Notes under the pieces: generated by a model
The model's input: only the letters and a program-made list of their open reading frames with translations
Databases searched by the model: none
What the model was told of the DNA's origin: nothing
Source: Larsenimonas suaedae
GTDB lineage: Bacteria; Pseudomonadota; Gammaproteobacteria; Pseudomonadales; Halomonadaceae
Reading direction: 5' to 3'
Length of the DNA: 64,000 bases
Assembly (NCBI RefSeq): GCF_023712105.1
Contig: NZ_JAMLJI010000002.1
Coordinates: 186,001-250,000, forward strand
Program-made: the position numbers and the translations under genes
Shown: piece after piece, positions 36,845-45,962 of the stretch
Numbering within the stretch: position 1 is the first letter of the stretch
How the letters are laid out: each line of letters begins with the position of its first letter

Positions 36845-38140
36845 TCAGGTCTTGAGTTGCTGACGGCGCAAAAGCGCGTGCAACGCGATGCCGCCGAAGG
36901 TGGCGGTGCCGATGCCATCGAGGGTGAACTGGCCCAGATGCAGTGAGAAGTTGCCCGCCCCCAGCACCAGGATCGCGGCAATCGTGATCAGATTGGCGTT
37001 GTCGCTCAGATCGACCTGATGCTGCACCCAGATGCGCGCACCCGCGACCGCAATAAGCCCGAACACCACGATCGATGCCCCGCCCATCACCGGGCCTGGA
37101 ATGGTATGAATCAGTGCGCCGAACTTGGGCGAAAAGCCCATGACGATCGCGATCAGCGCCGCTGCCACGAAGATCAGCGTCGAATAGACCCGGGTGACGG
37201 CCATGACACCGATGTTCTCGGCGTAAGTGGTCACACCGGTACCGCCCACGCTTCCGGACAGCATGGTCGCAAGGCCATCGCCGACAAAGGCGCGGCCGGT
37301 ATAGGGCGTCAGGTTGCGCCCGGTCATGGCACCGACGGCCTTGATGTGCCCAAGGTTTTCCGCCACCAGAATGACCGCAACCGGGGCGATCAGCCCGATT
37401 GCCCGCCACTCGAACACCGGCGCGGTGAACTGCGGTATGCCCCACCAGGGCGCCTCACTCACCGCACTGAAATCAATCGGTTTACCCAGCCCAATTACGT
37501 TGGCAACGACCAGATAGACCAGATACGCCGCCACCAGCCCGACCAGGATCAGAGTGCGCTGCAACACGCCACGGGTAAGCACCGCCGACCCGCCGATGCA
37601 CAGTACCGTGGCCAGCGCCATCCAGCTTTCAAACGGTGAACCAGCCACACTCTTGACCGCCACGGGTGCCAGATTAAGCCCGATCATCATGACCACGGCA
37701 CCGGTGACCGCCGGCGGCATCAGCCGCTCGATCCAGCCGGTACCGGTCGCCATCACCAGTGCCCCGATCAAAGCGTAGAGCGCGCCACAGGCAACGATGC
37801 CTCCAAGCGCCACCGCCAGGTTCGGATTGAGCCCCTCACCGCCATAGCCGGTGGCGGCCATCACCACACCAATAAACGCGAAGCTCGAGCCGAGATAGCT
37901 CGGCACACGCCCACCCACCAGCACGAAGAACAAGAGCGTTCCAATGCCGGACATGAACACGGCCAGATTCGGGTCGAAGCCCATCAGAAGCGGCGCAAGC
38001 ACCGTCGAGCCGAACATGGCCACGGTGTGCTGAAGCCCCATGATCAGTGTTTGCGGGGCAGATAGACGCTCATCCGGCGCGACGAGTGTTGTCTCCGAGG
38101 CGCCGACTTTCGTCCAGTGAGGGAACCAGGACCCTGGCAT
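36845..38140 (-). CDS. NCS2 nucleobase (uracil/xanthine) permease
   Basis: The 431-residue inner-membrane protein has 14 TM segments. GLQHTVAMFGSTVLAPLLMG (TM1), the TM3 half-helix, and the later FVGDGLATMLSGSVGGTGVTTYAENIGVMAVT (Asn and Glu sites of NCS2) fit UraA-like proton symporters. I place the start at 38140, where GGAG lies 7 nt upstream; the frame is open for 23 more residues. The motif order favours uracil over xanthine, but the substrate is inferred. No pyrimidine genes are adjacent. Confidence 0.92.
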   Translation of the reverse strand: MPGSWFPHWTKVGASETTLVAPDERLSAPQTLIMGLQHTVAMFGSTVLAPLLMGFDPNLAVFMSGIGTLLFFVLVGGRVPSYLGSSFAFIGVVMAATGYGGEGLNPNLAVALGGIVACGALYALIGALVMATGTGWIERLMPPAVTGAVVMMIGLNLAPVAVKSVAGSPFESWMALATVLCIGGSAVLTRGVLQRTLILVGLVAAYLVYLVVANVIGLGKPIDFSAVSEAPWWGIPQFTAPVFEWRAIGLIAPVAVILVAENLGHIKAVGAMTGRNLTPYTGRAFVGDGLATMLSGSVGGTGVTTYAENIGVMAVTRVYSTLIFVAAALIAIVMGFSPKFGALIHTIPGPVMGGASIVVFGLIAVAGARIWVQHQVDLSDNANLITIAAILVLGAGNFSLHLGQFTLDGIGTATFGGIALHALLRRQQLKT

Positions 38141-38245
38141 GGTAGAACTCCGAATGAAGGTAACAGGAAGGCCGCCGACGAGCGCCGAGGCGGCGTCATG
38201 ATACCTCAACCATCGCGTTTCGAAAGACGCGCCGCGCCAGTGAGC

Positions 38246-39736
38246 CTAGATCATTCCCTGCGCCCGGAGTGTTGCCAGATAACGGCGATAGGCCACCTCA
38301 TAGGCCTCGACCCGCTCACGCACAGGCGCCGCCGAGGCCGCCTCATCAAGCGACACCGCCTTCGCGCACAGGTCTGAAAGCGCCACAGGCTCCCCCTGGT
38401 CGTTCAGATGACACCACTGCGCCTGAAGGGCCGCACCGAACGCGGCCGCTTCACCGATGCGTGGGCAGATCACCGGCGCGTTCATGACGTCGGCCACCAT
38501 CTGGCGCCACTGCGGGCTTTTCGCGCCGCCGCCGACGAGTCGAATCCCGCTGGGCTCAAGCCCCTGCGCCGAGAGCAGGTCAAGCCCGTAGCGAAGCCCA
38601 AAGGTCGCGCCTTCCATCACCGCCCGGCACAGGTTGTCACCGGTGGTGTTGTTTGATGAGAGCCCAAGAAAACTCGCGGTGGCGTCCGGCAGGCGCGGCA
38701 CGCGCTCGCCGTTGAAAAACGGCAGCACCTGTACGCCCTGCGCGCCGATCGGGCTGCGCTCGAGCGCCGCGCCGAAGTCCTCGAGCGAGCACCCAAGAAG
38801 CGCGCGCACCTGCTCGGTGGCCGAGGTCACGTTCATGGTGCAGATCAGCGGCAGCCAGTTGCCGTGGCTCGAACAGAAGTTGGCCGCCAGACCGTTGTCG
38901 GTAATCACGGGGGCGTCCGAGCAGCCATAGACAGTGCCGGAGGTACCAAGGCTCATGGTGAGCGCGCCGGGGGTGATGTTGCCCGTGCCGATGGCGCCCA
39001 TCATGTTGTCGCCGCCTCCGCTTGAAACCAGCACCGACGGCTCGAGCCCGAGCCGCGCAGCAAGGTCCGGACGCAGACGACCCACCGGCGAGCACGCCTC
39101 AATCAGCCGCGGCAGCACGTGGCCAGCATCAAGCTCCGGGGCGAGGCGCTCGAACACGTCCGTTGCCCACTCACGCGTTCGGGTGTCGAAGTAGCCGGTG
39201 CCCGAGGCGTCACCGAATTCGGCGGTGCGCTCGCCGGTCAGGTAGAAATTAAGATAATCGTGGGGCAGCAGCACACAGTCGATGCGCCGATAGGCGTCGG
39301 GGTGGTGCGCCCTGAGCCAGGCAAGCTTCGGCGCGGTGTAGCCCGGCTGGGGGATGATGCCCAGCCGGTCGAGACACCCCTGCTCCCCGCCCAACTGCTC
39401 GATCAGCGCCTCGCATTCCCGGTAGGCCTCGGTATCGTTCCAGAGCTTGGCGGGATAGACCGGCACGCCCGCCTTATCGAGCGCGACCATGCCGTGCTGC
39501 TGGCCCGAGACGCCCATGGCACGAATCGCCCGGCCGTCGATGTTGGCGTTTGAGAGCGCTTGGGCAAGCGCATGCTCGAACGCCTCGACCCACCAGGCCG
39601 GGTCCTGCTCGCGACGACCGCCCGCCTCGCTGATCAAGCGGTGGGCACCTCGGCCCTCACCGATCACGCGCCCGGCGCCTGAGTCGAACACCACGACTTT
39701 GGTGCTTTGTGTGCCGCAATCCACGCCAAGATACAT
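38246..39736 (-). CDS. xylB: Xylulokinase
   Basis: The 496-residue FGGY kinase begins YLGVDCGTQSTKVVVFD. It contains MGVSGQQHGMVALDKAG, the catalytic Asp in LPHDYLNFYLTGERTAEFGDASGTG, and GGGAKSPQWRQMVADV in the ATP domain. It phosphorylates D-xylulose. It is the last gene of the polyol operon, 14 nt after the dehydrogenase, as mtlY is in Pseudomonas mannitol operons. A GC hairpin (38171-38194) follows, without a U-tract. Confidence 0.95.
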   Translation of the reverse strand: MYLGVDCGTQSTKVVVFDSGAGRVIGEGRGAHRLISEAGGRREQDPAWWVEAFEHALAQALSNANIDGRAIRAMGVSGQQHGMVALDKAGVPVYPAKLWNDTEAYRECEALIEQLGGEQGCLDRLGIIPQPGYTAPKLAWLRAHHPDAYRRIDCVLLPHDYLNFYLTGERTAEFGDASGTGYFDTRTREWATDVFERLAPELDAGHVLPRLIEACSPVGRLRPDLAARLGLEPSVLVSSGGGDNMMGAIGTGNITPGALTMSLGTSGTVYGCSDAPVITDNGLAANFCSSHGNWLPLICTMNVTSATEQVRALLGCSLEDFGAALERSPIGAQGVQVLPFFNGERVPRLPDATASFLGLSSNNTTGDNLCRAVMEGATFGLRYGLDLLSAQGLEPSGIRLVGGGAKSPQWRQMVADVMNAPVICPRIGEAAAFGAALQAQWCHLNDQGEPVALSDLCAKAVSLDEAASAAPVRERVEAYEVAYRRYLATLRAQGMI

Positions 39737-39750
39737 GCTGCCTCCCCGGC

Positions 39751-41223
39751 CTAGCGTTTCTGGAGTGCGTCGAGCGTCGCCCGTGCACCGTCGGTATGCA
39801 GACGCTCGAGCGCCCAGAGGTAGGCCTCGACAAAGCGCGGCTCATCGATCAGATCGCCGAACACGTCGCGATTTCTGAGAAACGACAGCGCGTCGTCCCG
39901 GTTTTTCGCGGCGCTGGCCATCAGGTCGTCTTTCAGCCGATCGACGATATCGATCGGCGCGCCGGCTTCATCGACGCCTTCGGCGTAGCGGGCCCAGCTC
40001 GCAACAACTGCCGCCGAGCGCGCGATGTCGCCATCACACTCGAGCTGTTCGCGCACGACCGGCAACAGCCACTTGGGGATTCGATCCGAACTCTCGGCGC
40101 AGAGCCGCGCCAGGGTGTCGCGAATTTCGGGATTGGCGAAACGCTCGATCAGCGTGTGCTTGTAGGCCTCGAGATCCACCCCCGGCACCGGCGACAGCGT
40201 CGGCGTGGCTTCCTCGTTCATGTAATCGAGCAGGAACTCGACGAAGAGCGGGTCTTGGCAGACCTCGTGAGCGTAGCGGTAGCCGGCCAGATAGCCGAAG
40301 TAGGTCAGTGCCTGATGGCTTGCGTTCAAAAGCCGCAGCTTCATCAGCTCGTACGGCATGACGTCATCGACGACCTGCACGCCGACGGCGTCGAACGGCG
40401 GGCGCCCTTGATTGAAGTGGTCCTCGAGCACCCATTGCGTGAACGGCTCGCACACCACCGGCCAGCGATCAGTGATGCCAAAGCGCTGTTCGAGCGCCTG
40501 ACGATCCTCATCGGTAGTAACCGGTGTGATGCGATCGACCATCGAGTTGGGAAAGCACACGGTCTCGTTCATCCAGCGTGCTACCTCCGGCGCCTTGAGC
40601 TCGGCAAACGCCGTGAACATCGTGCGCGCCACATCGCCGTTGCCCTGGATGTTGTCACACGACATCACGGTAAAGGGCGCAAGCCCCCGTTCCAGGCGCC
40701 GCCTCAACGCCTCGCACACCAGGCCAAAGGTGGTCTTGGGCGTGGCGCCGGGCTCGAGGTCGTGCTGTATGTCCGGGGCAGCCGTATTGAACTCGCCGGT
40801 CACGTGATGCAGGTTGTAGCCGCCTTCGGTCACTGTCAGCGACACGATACGAATGGCCTCGCTTGCCATGCGTTCGATCACCGCTTCGGGATCGCTCGGT
40901 GCGTACATGTAATCGACGATCGAGCCGATTACCCGGGCGTCATAGCCTCCATCGGCGTGTTTGACCACCAGCGTATACAGGCCATCCTGAGCGTCGAGCG
41001 CCTCTTTCATGCGGGTATCGCCCGGCATGACGCCAACGCCACAGATGCCCCAGTCAAGCGCGCGCCCCTCGTTCATCAGTTGATCCAGGTACATGGCCTG
41101 GTGGGCGCGGTGAAAGCCGCCGACCCCGAAGTGCATGATGCCGACCGACACCTGACTGCGGTCGTAGCTTGGGCGAGCAACGCCTTCGAGTGTCTCAAGG
41201 CGCGCGTTGGAAAGAGTGAACAT
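39751..41223 (-). CDS. Polyol (mannitol/arabitol-type) 2-dehydrogenase
   Basis: The 490-residue long-chain dehydrogenase has the NAD-binding GIMHFGVGGFHRAHQAMYLD (28-47) and the catalytic Lys/Asn/His block MKLRLLNASHQALTYFGYL. These define the mannitol dehydrogenase family, which oxidises mannitol, arabitol or sorbitol to the ketose. Downstream xylulokinase and the absence of a fructokinase suggest D-arabitol to D-xylulose as a main use; mannitol is the main alternative. GGAG lies 7 nt before the ATG. It follows the ABC ATPase by 36 nt. Confidence 0.93.
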   Translation of the reverse strand: MFTLSNARLETLEGVARPSYDRSQVSVGIMHFGVGGFHRAHQAMYLDQLMNEGRALDWGICGVGVMPGDTRMKEALDAQDGLYTLVVKHADGGYDARVIGSIVDYMYAPSDPEAVIERMASEAIRIVSLTVTEGGYNLHHVTGEFNTAAPDIQHDLEPGATPKTTFGLVCEALRRRLERGLAPFTVMSCDNIQGNGDVARTMFTAFAELKAPEVARWMNETVCFPNSMVDRITPVTTDEDRQALEQRFGITDRWPVVCEPFTQWVLEDHFNQGRPPFDAVGVQVVDDVMPYELMKLRLLNASHQALTYFGYLAGYRYAHEVCQDPLFVEFLLDYMNEEATPTLSPVPGVDLEAYKHTLIERFANPEIRDTLARLCAESSDRIPKWLLPVVREQLECDGDIARSAAVVASWARYAEGVDEAGAPIDIVDRLKDDLMASAAKNRDDALSFLRNRDVFGDLIDEPRFVEAYLWALERLHTDGARATLDALQKR

Positions 41224-41259
41224 GATCGTACTCCGTGACCGTCGTTTGAAAAAAGGCGC

Positions 41260-42390
41260 TCAGGCCGTCTCTGTGCGGTGTTCATGGCGGGGCAGCGCCT
41301 GCTCGGTGTCGGCGTCGAACAGATGCAGCCGGGCGCTGTCGCAGGTCAGCACGATCGAATCGCCCATTCGAACCGAGGTGTCGCCCTCGAGCTGCGCCGT
41401 GATGCGGTGCCCATCGACCTCGAGCTGCACCATGGTGACCGACCCAAGCGGCTCGACCACGTCGATTTCGCCCTTGATCACGTTGGCCGCCGTCTCGTCG
41501 GTGGTGAGGATCAGGTGCTCCGGGCGCACACCGACCATCAGGTCGCGGCCCTTATGCGCCTCGATCAACTGACGCTCGGAGGAGGCCACCATGTGGGCGG
41601 TCTGGCCGGTGAGAGTCTTGCCGTCACCGCCCAGTGTCATCTTCAGGAAGTTCATTGAGGGCGTCCCGATAAAGCCTGCCACGAAGACGTTGTTCGGGGC
41701 GTGATACAGCGCGTTCGGGGTGTCGATCTGCTGAATGTGACCATCACGCATGACGACGATTCGCTCGCCCATCGTCATCGCTTCGGTCTGATCGTGGGTC
41801 ACATAGAACGTGGTCACCCCGAGCTTTCGGTGCAGCTTGATGATCTCGGCGCGCATGTCGACCCGAAGCATTGCATCGAGGTTCGACAGCGGCTCATCCA
41901 TCAGAAACACCTGCGGGTCGCGCACAATCGCCCGGCCCAGCGCCACGCGCTGACGCTGGCCGCCGGACAGCGCCCGCGGCTTTCGATCCAGAAGATGCGT
42001 GATGTCGAGGATGCCAGCGGCGTCGTTCACGCGCTGTTCGATCTCGTTTTTTGGCACCTTCTTGAGACTGAGCGCGAACGCCATGTTGTCGTAGACCGTC
42101 ATGTGCGGGTACAGCGCGTAGCTTTGAAACACCATCGCGATATCACGATCACGGGCCGCCACCTGACTGACGTCGCGCCCATCGATGCGGATCTCGCCAT
42201 CGGTGTTGGCCTCGAGCCCCGCGATCATTCGCATGGTGGTGGATTTACCACACCCAGACGGCCCGACCAGCACGATGAATTCCCCGTCACGGGTGGTCAG
42301 ATTGAAATTTTCGACCGCGTTGGCCGCCTTCGCGTTCTTGTGGGCACCACCGTAGTTCTTGGCCACGCCCTTGAGTTCCACGACCGCCAT
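41260..42390 (-). CDS. Polyol/sugar ABC transporter, ATP-binding subunit (SmoK/MalK type)
   Basis: The 376-residue ATPase has Walker A GPSGCGKST, signature LSGGQRQRVALGRAI, Walker B VFLMDEPLSNLD and a C-terminal TOBE domain (about 240-360). It energises the permease pair encoded just upstream. AGGAG lies 8 nt before the ATG. Proteins of this type also often carry regulatory contacts in the C-domain. Fourth gene of the operon. Confidence 0.95.
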   Translation of the reverse strand: MAVVELKGVAKNYGGAHKNAKAANAVENFNLTTRDGEFIVLVGPSGCGKSTTMRMIAGLEANTDGEIRIDGRDVSQVAARDRDIAMVFQSYALYPHMTVYDNMAFALSLKKVPKNEIEQRVNDAAGILDITHLLDRKPRALSGGQRQRVALGRAIVRDPQVFLMDEPLSNLDAMLRVDMRAEIIKLHRKLGVTTFYVTHDQTEAMTMGERIVVMRDGHIQQIDTPNALYHAPNNVFVAGFIGTPSMNFLKMTLGGDGKTLTGQTAHMVASSERQLIEAHKGRDLMVGVRPEHLILTTDETAANVIKGEIDVVEPLGSVTMVQLEVDGHRITAQLEGDTSVRMGDSIVLTCDSARLHLFDADTEQALPRHEHRTETA

Positions 42391-42446
42391 TTCGACTCTC
42401 CTTGATCCAGTGGGCGACGCCGCCCGTTATTCAGTGTGCGTGAGCG

Positions 42447-43265
42447 CTATTTGACAGCGCCGAACGTCAGGCCGCGAACCATCTGTTTCTGGGCAAACCA
42501 GCCCAGCACGATGATCGGCGCAACCGTCATGACGGAGGCGGCGGACATCTTGGCCCAAAATAGCCCCTCGGCACTCTTGAACGAGGCAATGAAGGCCGCG
42601 AGTGTGGCCGCGTCATGGTCGGCCATCGTCAGGCTCCAGAACGACTCGTTCCAGGCAAGAATCAGGGCCAGAAGCCCGGTGGAGGCAAGCCCCGGCAACG
42701 CCAATGGCAAAATGACGCGAAACATGGTCGCAAGTGTGCTGGCGCCATCGATCTCGGCGGCCTCGACGATGTCCTTGGGCACATCCTTGAAGTAGGAGTA
42801 CACCATCCACACCATGATCGGGAGGTTCATCCCGACGAACAGCGCGATCAGCCCCCAGTTGTTGTCGATCAGCCCGAGCGTCTTGTAGACCAGGAAGATC
42901 GGAATCAAGACGCCGACCGCCGGGATGAACTTGGTCGAGACCATCCACACCAGCGTGAAGTCGGTGCGCTTTGAGGGGTAGAACGCCATCGCGTAGGCCG
43001 CCGGAATGGCCAGCGCCAGCCCGATCAGCGTCGACATTACCGAGGTGAAGAGCGAGTTGAAGGCGTAGTGCCAGTAACCGGCGTTTTGTGAAAGCGCGGT
43101 CTTGAAGCTTTCAAGGGTCGGCGTGAACACGAACTCCGGCACCATCGAAAAGGCCGACTGCTCGGTCTTGAGCGCGGTCAGCACCATCCAGAGGATCGGA
43201 AAGAACATCACGATCGCGACCAGCCAGCCAATGACGGCAAGCCCGAGTGAGGATTTTTGTTCCAT
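42447..43265 (-). CDS. Polyol/sugar ABC transporter permease (SmoG/MalG type)
   Basis: The 272-residue protein has six TM segments and the ATPase-contact EAA loop EAAEIDGASTLATMFRVILP. Its first codon shares an A with the stop of the preceding permease (TGATG). GGAGG lies upstream inside that gene. It forms the channel with the SmoF/MalF-like subunit. Confidence 0.94.
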   Translation of the reverse strand: MEQKSSLGLAVIGWLVAIVMFFPILWMVLTALKTEQSAFSMVPEFVFTPTLESFKTALSQNAGYWHYAFNSLFTSVMSTLIGLALAIPAAYAMAFYPSKRTDFTLVWMVSTKFIPAVGVLIPIFLVYKTLGLIDNNWGLIALFVGMNLPIMVWMVYSYFKDVPKDIVEAAEIDGASTLATMFRVILPLALPGLASTGLLALILAWNESFWSLTMADHDAATLAAFIASFKSAEGLFWAKMSAASVMTVAPIIVLGWFAQKQMVRGLTFGAVK

Positions 43266-44194
43266 CAGCGCTGTCCTCCGGCGTTGAGGTTGCCTGCCAC
43301 GAATCGAATCAGGAAGAACGCGAAGATATTGGCCAGAATGACCGCGGCGATGGCCGCCGCCGACGAAAGCCCAATGTCGTACTGGAAAAACGCGTTCTGA
43401 TAGATGTAGTACGGCAGATTGGTGGTCGCGGTGCCCGGGCCGCCACTGGTGGTGGCGTAGATTTCAGCGAACGAAGTCAGAAAGAAGATGCTCTCGAGCA
43501 TGACGACCACGTACAGCACCTGGCCCAGGTGTGGAATCACGATGTGACGAAACTCCTGCAGGCGGCTCGCGCCGTCGAGGCGCACCGCCTCGATCTGATC
43601 TTCGGGCAGCGACTGCAACCCGGTCAGAAGAATCAGGAGCGCGAACGGCGTCCACTCCCAGGAAATCATCAAAATCACCGAGAACATCGGGTAGTGAGCG
43701 AACCAGTCAATGGGCTCGAAGCCCAGCGTGCGCATCGCCCAGGAGACGATGCCATAGACCGGGTGCAGCAGCATGTTCTTGAACAAGAGCCCGGTCACCA
43801 CCGGCATGACAAAAAACGGCGAGATCGCAAGCGTTCGAGCAACGCCGCGGCCGAGAAAGGTCTTGTTGAATAGAAGCGCCAGTACCAGTCCAAGCGAGAC
43901 CGTGATGGCCAGACACGCCATGACCAGTGTCAGGGTGTGGCCGAGTGCGGCCCAGAAGGTGCCATCGGTCAGCAGAATCTCGAAGTTGCCAAGCCCTGCG
44001 AACCCGCGCATGGTCGGCATCATCAGGTTGTAGTTTTCAAACGCGTAGTAGACGGTCATTGCCAGCGGCACGATCATCCACACCATCAAAAAGAGCACGG
44101 CGGGCGCCATCAGGCGCTTGACGGGCGGGCCGTGGCGCTTGGCCCCCTGGTGCGAGGCGGTATCGCCGGCGTTCGCCACTGCGTCATTACTCAT
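43265..44194 (-). CDS. Polyol/sugar ABC transporter permease (SmoF/MalF type)
   Basis: The about 309-residue inner-membrane protein has six TM segments. Its EAA loop is EAVRLDGASRLQEFRHIVIP. I prefer the ATG at 44194 (MSNDAVANAG) with GGAGG 11 nt upstream. It lies downstream of the binding-protein gene, with an intercistronic hairpin in the 87 nt between. Confidence 0.94.
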   Translation of the reverse strand: MSNDAVANAGDTASHQGAKRHGPPVKRLMAPAVLFLMVWMIVPLAMTVYYAFENYNLMMPTMRGFAGLGNFEILLTDGTFWAALGHTLTLVMACLAITVSLGLVLALLFNKTFLGRGVARTLAISPFFVMPVVTGLLFKNMLLHPVYGIVSWAMRTLGFEPIDWFAHYPMFSVILMISWEWTPFALLILLTGLQSLPEDQIEAVRLDGASRLQEFRHIVIPHLGQVLYVVVMLESIFFLTSFAEIYATTSGGPGTATTNLPYYIYQNAFFQYDIGLSSAAAIAAVILANIFAFFLIRFVAGNLNAGGQR

Positions 44195-44246
44195 GAGTTG
44201 CTGCGCCTCCAAAGCGCGCATCGCGATCGAGTGAGGTCATGAAAGA

Positions 44247-44267
44247 CCCCGGCAACCCTCGCCGGGG
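44247..44267 (-). promoter_or_regulatory. Intercistronic hairpin between binding-protein and permease genes
   Basis: CCCCGGC (44247-44253) and GCCGGGG (44261-44267) form a 7-bp GC stem with a 7-nt loop, just after the binding-protein stop codon. Such hairpins stabilise the upstream mRNA and reduce read-through, so that the binding protein exceeds the membrane subunits. A function as partial terminator is possible, since TCTTTC follows on the minus strand. Confidence 0.6.
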
Positions 44268-44281
44268 CCTGAGCGTTCGGC

Positions 44282-45598
44282 TTACTTGGTGTAGCCTGAG
44301 CGCTCCATGATGCGCGTGGTGAACTGCTGAGCCTGCTCGAGCCCCTGATCCACGCTCATCTGGCCCGAGGCGATGCCCGCCAGAAGCTGCCCGACCCGCG
44401 TACCGATGGCCTGGAACTGGGGAATACTGATGAACTGGATACCGGTGTAGGGCACCGGGTCCGCTGTGGGATTGGAGGTATCTGCGGTTTCGATCGCCTT
44501 TTGCACGAAGCTCGAGAACGGCGCGACCTGTTGATAGTCCGCGCTTTCGTAGGTCGACTTGCGGGTACCTGGCGGAACGCCGAGCCAACCTTTTTCATCA
44601 GCAACCTGCTGGATGTAGGCCTCAGAGGTCGCCCAGCTCACGAAGTTCTGGGCAGCGTCAGGATGGGCGGCAGACTTGGGCACCGCCAGCGCCCAGGCGT
44701 AGAGCCAATTGGTGCCGTTGGTGGTTTTCTGATATGGCGCCTGGGCAAAGCCGACGCTGTCGGCAACGTTTGAAACCTTGGGGTCAGAGACGTAGCTTGC
44801 AGCGACTGTCGAATCGACCCACATCGCGCACTGGCCGTTGGAGAACATGGTTTCCGATTCGGTAAATCCGTTGGAGGTTACGCCCGGCGGGCCATACTTC
44901 GTTACCAGCGTCTTGTAGGTCTCTGCGGCGTTTTTCCAGGCCGGCGTGGTCAACTGCGCGTTCCAGTCCTGATCGAACCAGCGCCCGCCGAAGCCGTTGA
45001 CCATCGTGCCGAACAGGGCCATGTTCTGTCCCCAGCCAGGGAGCCCTCGCAGACAGATGCCGTAAGTGCCGTTGGAGGCGTCCGTGAGCTTGGCGGCATA
45101 CTCCTCGATCTGAGACCAGGTCGGTCGCTCGGGCATGTCGAGCCCTGCCTTTTTAAACAGATCCTTGCGATAATAGGTCATCGACGATTCAGCGTAGAAC
45201 GGCAGCGCATAGAGGGTGCCATCGACGGACAAGCCCTTTCGAACCGTGGGCTCCAGATCATCGACGTTGTAGGCAGCCGGCAGGTCGCTCATCGGGCGAA
45301 GCCAGTCATTCTTAGCCCAGATCGGCGTTTCATAATTACTGACGGTAATGACGTCGTACTGGCCACCGCCGCTTGCGATATCGGTGGTGATCTTCTGTCG
45401 CAGCTCGTTTTCAGGCAGCGTCACGAAGTTGACATGGACGCCCGGATTGGCCTTTTCAAACGTACCCGCCATTTTCTGAAGGGTTACCATATCGGGGTTA
45501 TTGACGGTGGCGACCGTGATTGTGGTATCCGCCAGTGCGCTGCCTGCCATTGCCGAGCCAATCAGCCCGGCACTCGTGACGATCAATGCCCATTTCAT
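44282..45598 (-). CDS. Polyol/sugar ABC transporter substrate-binding protein (SmoE/MalE type)
   Basis: The 438-residue periplasmic protein has a Sec signal peptide (MKWALIVTSAGLIGSAMAGSALA, cut after ALA at about 23) and the family-1 binding fold, with VHVNFVTLPENELRQKI and ITTDIASGGGQYDVI near the N-terminus. Tryptophan-rich regions fit binding of sugar alcohols. The ATG at 45598 has GGAG 9 nt upstream; an ATG five codons earlier is the longer choice. It is the first gene of the operon, divergent from the LacI regulator. Confidence 0.93.
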   Translation of the reverse strand: MKWALIVTSAGLIGSAMAGSALADTTITVATVNNPDMVTLQKMAGTFEKANPGVHVNFVTLPENELRQKITTDIASGGGQYDVITVSNYETPIWAKNDWLRPMSDLPAAYNVDDLEPTVRKGLSVDGTLYALPFYAESSMTYYRKDLFKKAGLDMPERPTWSQIEEYAAKLTDASNGTYGICLRGLPGWGQNMALFGTMVNGFGGRWFDQDWNAQLTTPAWKNAAETYKTLVTKYGPPGVTSNGFTESETMFSNGQCAMWVDSTVAASYVSDPKVSNVADSVGFAQAPYQKTTNGTNWLYAWALAVPKSAAHPDAAQNFVSWATSEAYIQQVADEKGWLGVPPGTRKSTYESADYQQVAPFSSFVQKAIETADTSNPTADPVPYTGIQFISIPQFQAIGTRVGQLLAGIASGQMSVDQGLEQAQQFTTRIMERSGYTK

Positions 45599-45962
45599 GA
45601 TCTGCGTCTCCATTTATCGTTCTTTATGACGCGGCCTCACTCTCATGCACTCTCATGCACTGCACATCGAGAAGGGTCAACGTCGAGCCTGGAAAGCATG
45701 GACCTGGAAACAAAATGATTCATTTATCATTTAGTATCATCAAACAATCCATCAGTATCATTTCAAAGCTCTTGAAACGAAGAATCACTTGGGGCGCCAT
45801 GACGCAAAAACCGATAAAATCGTTCAAATATCAATGCGTTGAAATAGATTAAAGCGTCAAACCAGTCGCGTTATAGACCGATGAACGGGTCAATGATAAA
45901 AATGATACTCTTGAATAAAATGATCATTGATGCGGCTGAAACTCTCTCAATGGACCCTTTAT
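45599..45962. promoter_or_regulatory. Divergent control region with repeated AATGAT/ATCATT motifs
   Basis: This 364-nt region is AT-rich and carries no gene. AATGAT or its complement recurs at 45714, 45726, 45755 (as GTATCATT), 45892, 45901 (AATGATAC) and 45919. The last is the 10-bp palindrome AATGATCATT (45919-45928); 45714-45724 is AATGATTCATT. The two clusters sit at each end of the region, about 200 bp apart. This would suit binding and looping by the LacI-family protein encoded next to it. A tandem 10-bp repeat, TCTCATGCAC twice, lies at 45641-45660. Confidence 0.5.

Noticed and set aside
38171-38194. GC hairpin after xylB as a terminator
   Set aside because: Six-bp arms with a 12-nt loop and no U-tract; not sufficient for intrinsic termination.
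39709-41238. Open frame of 509 codons antisense to the polyol dehydrogenase
   Set aside because: Same shadow effect; the minus-strand gene has clear catalytic motifs, an RBS and operon context.
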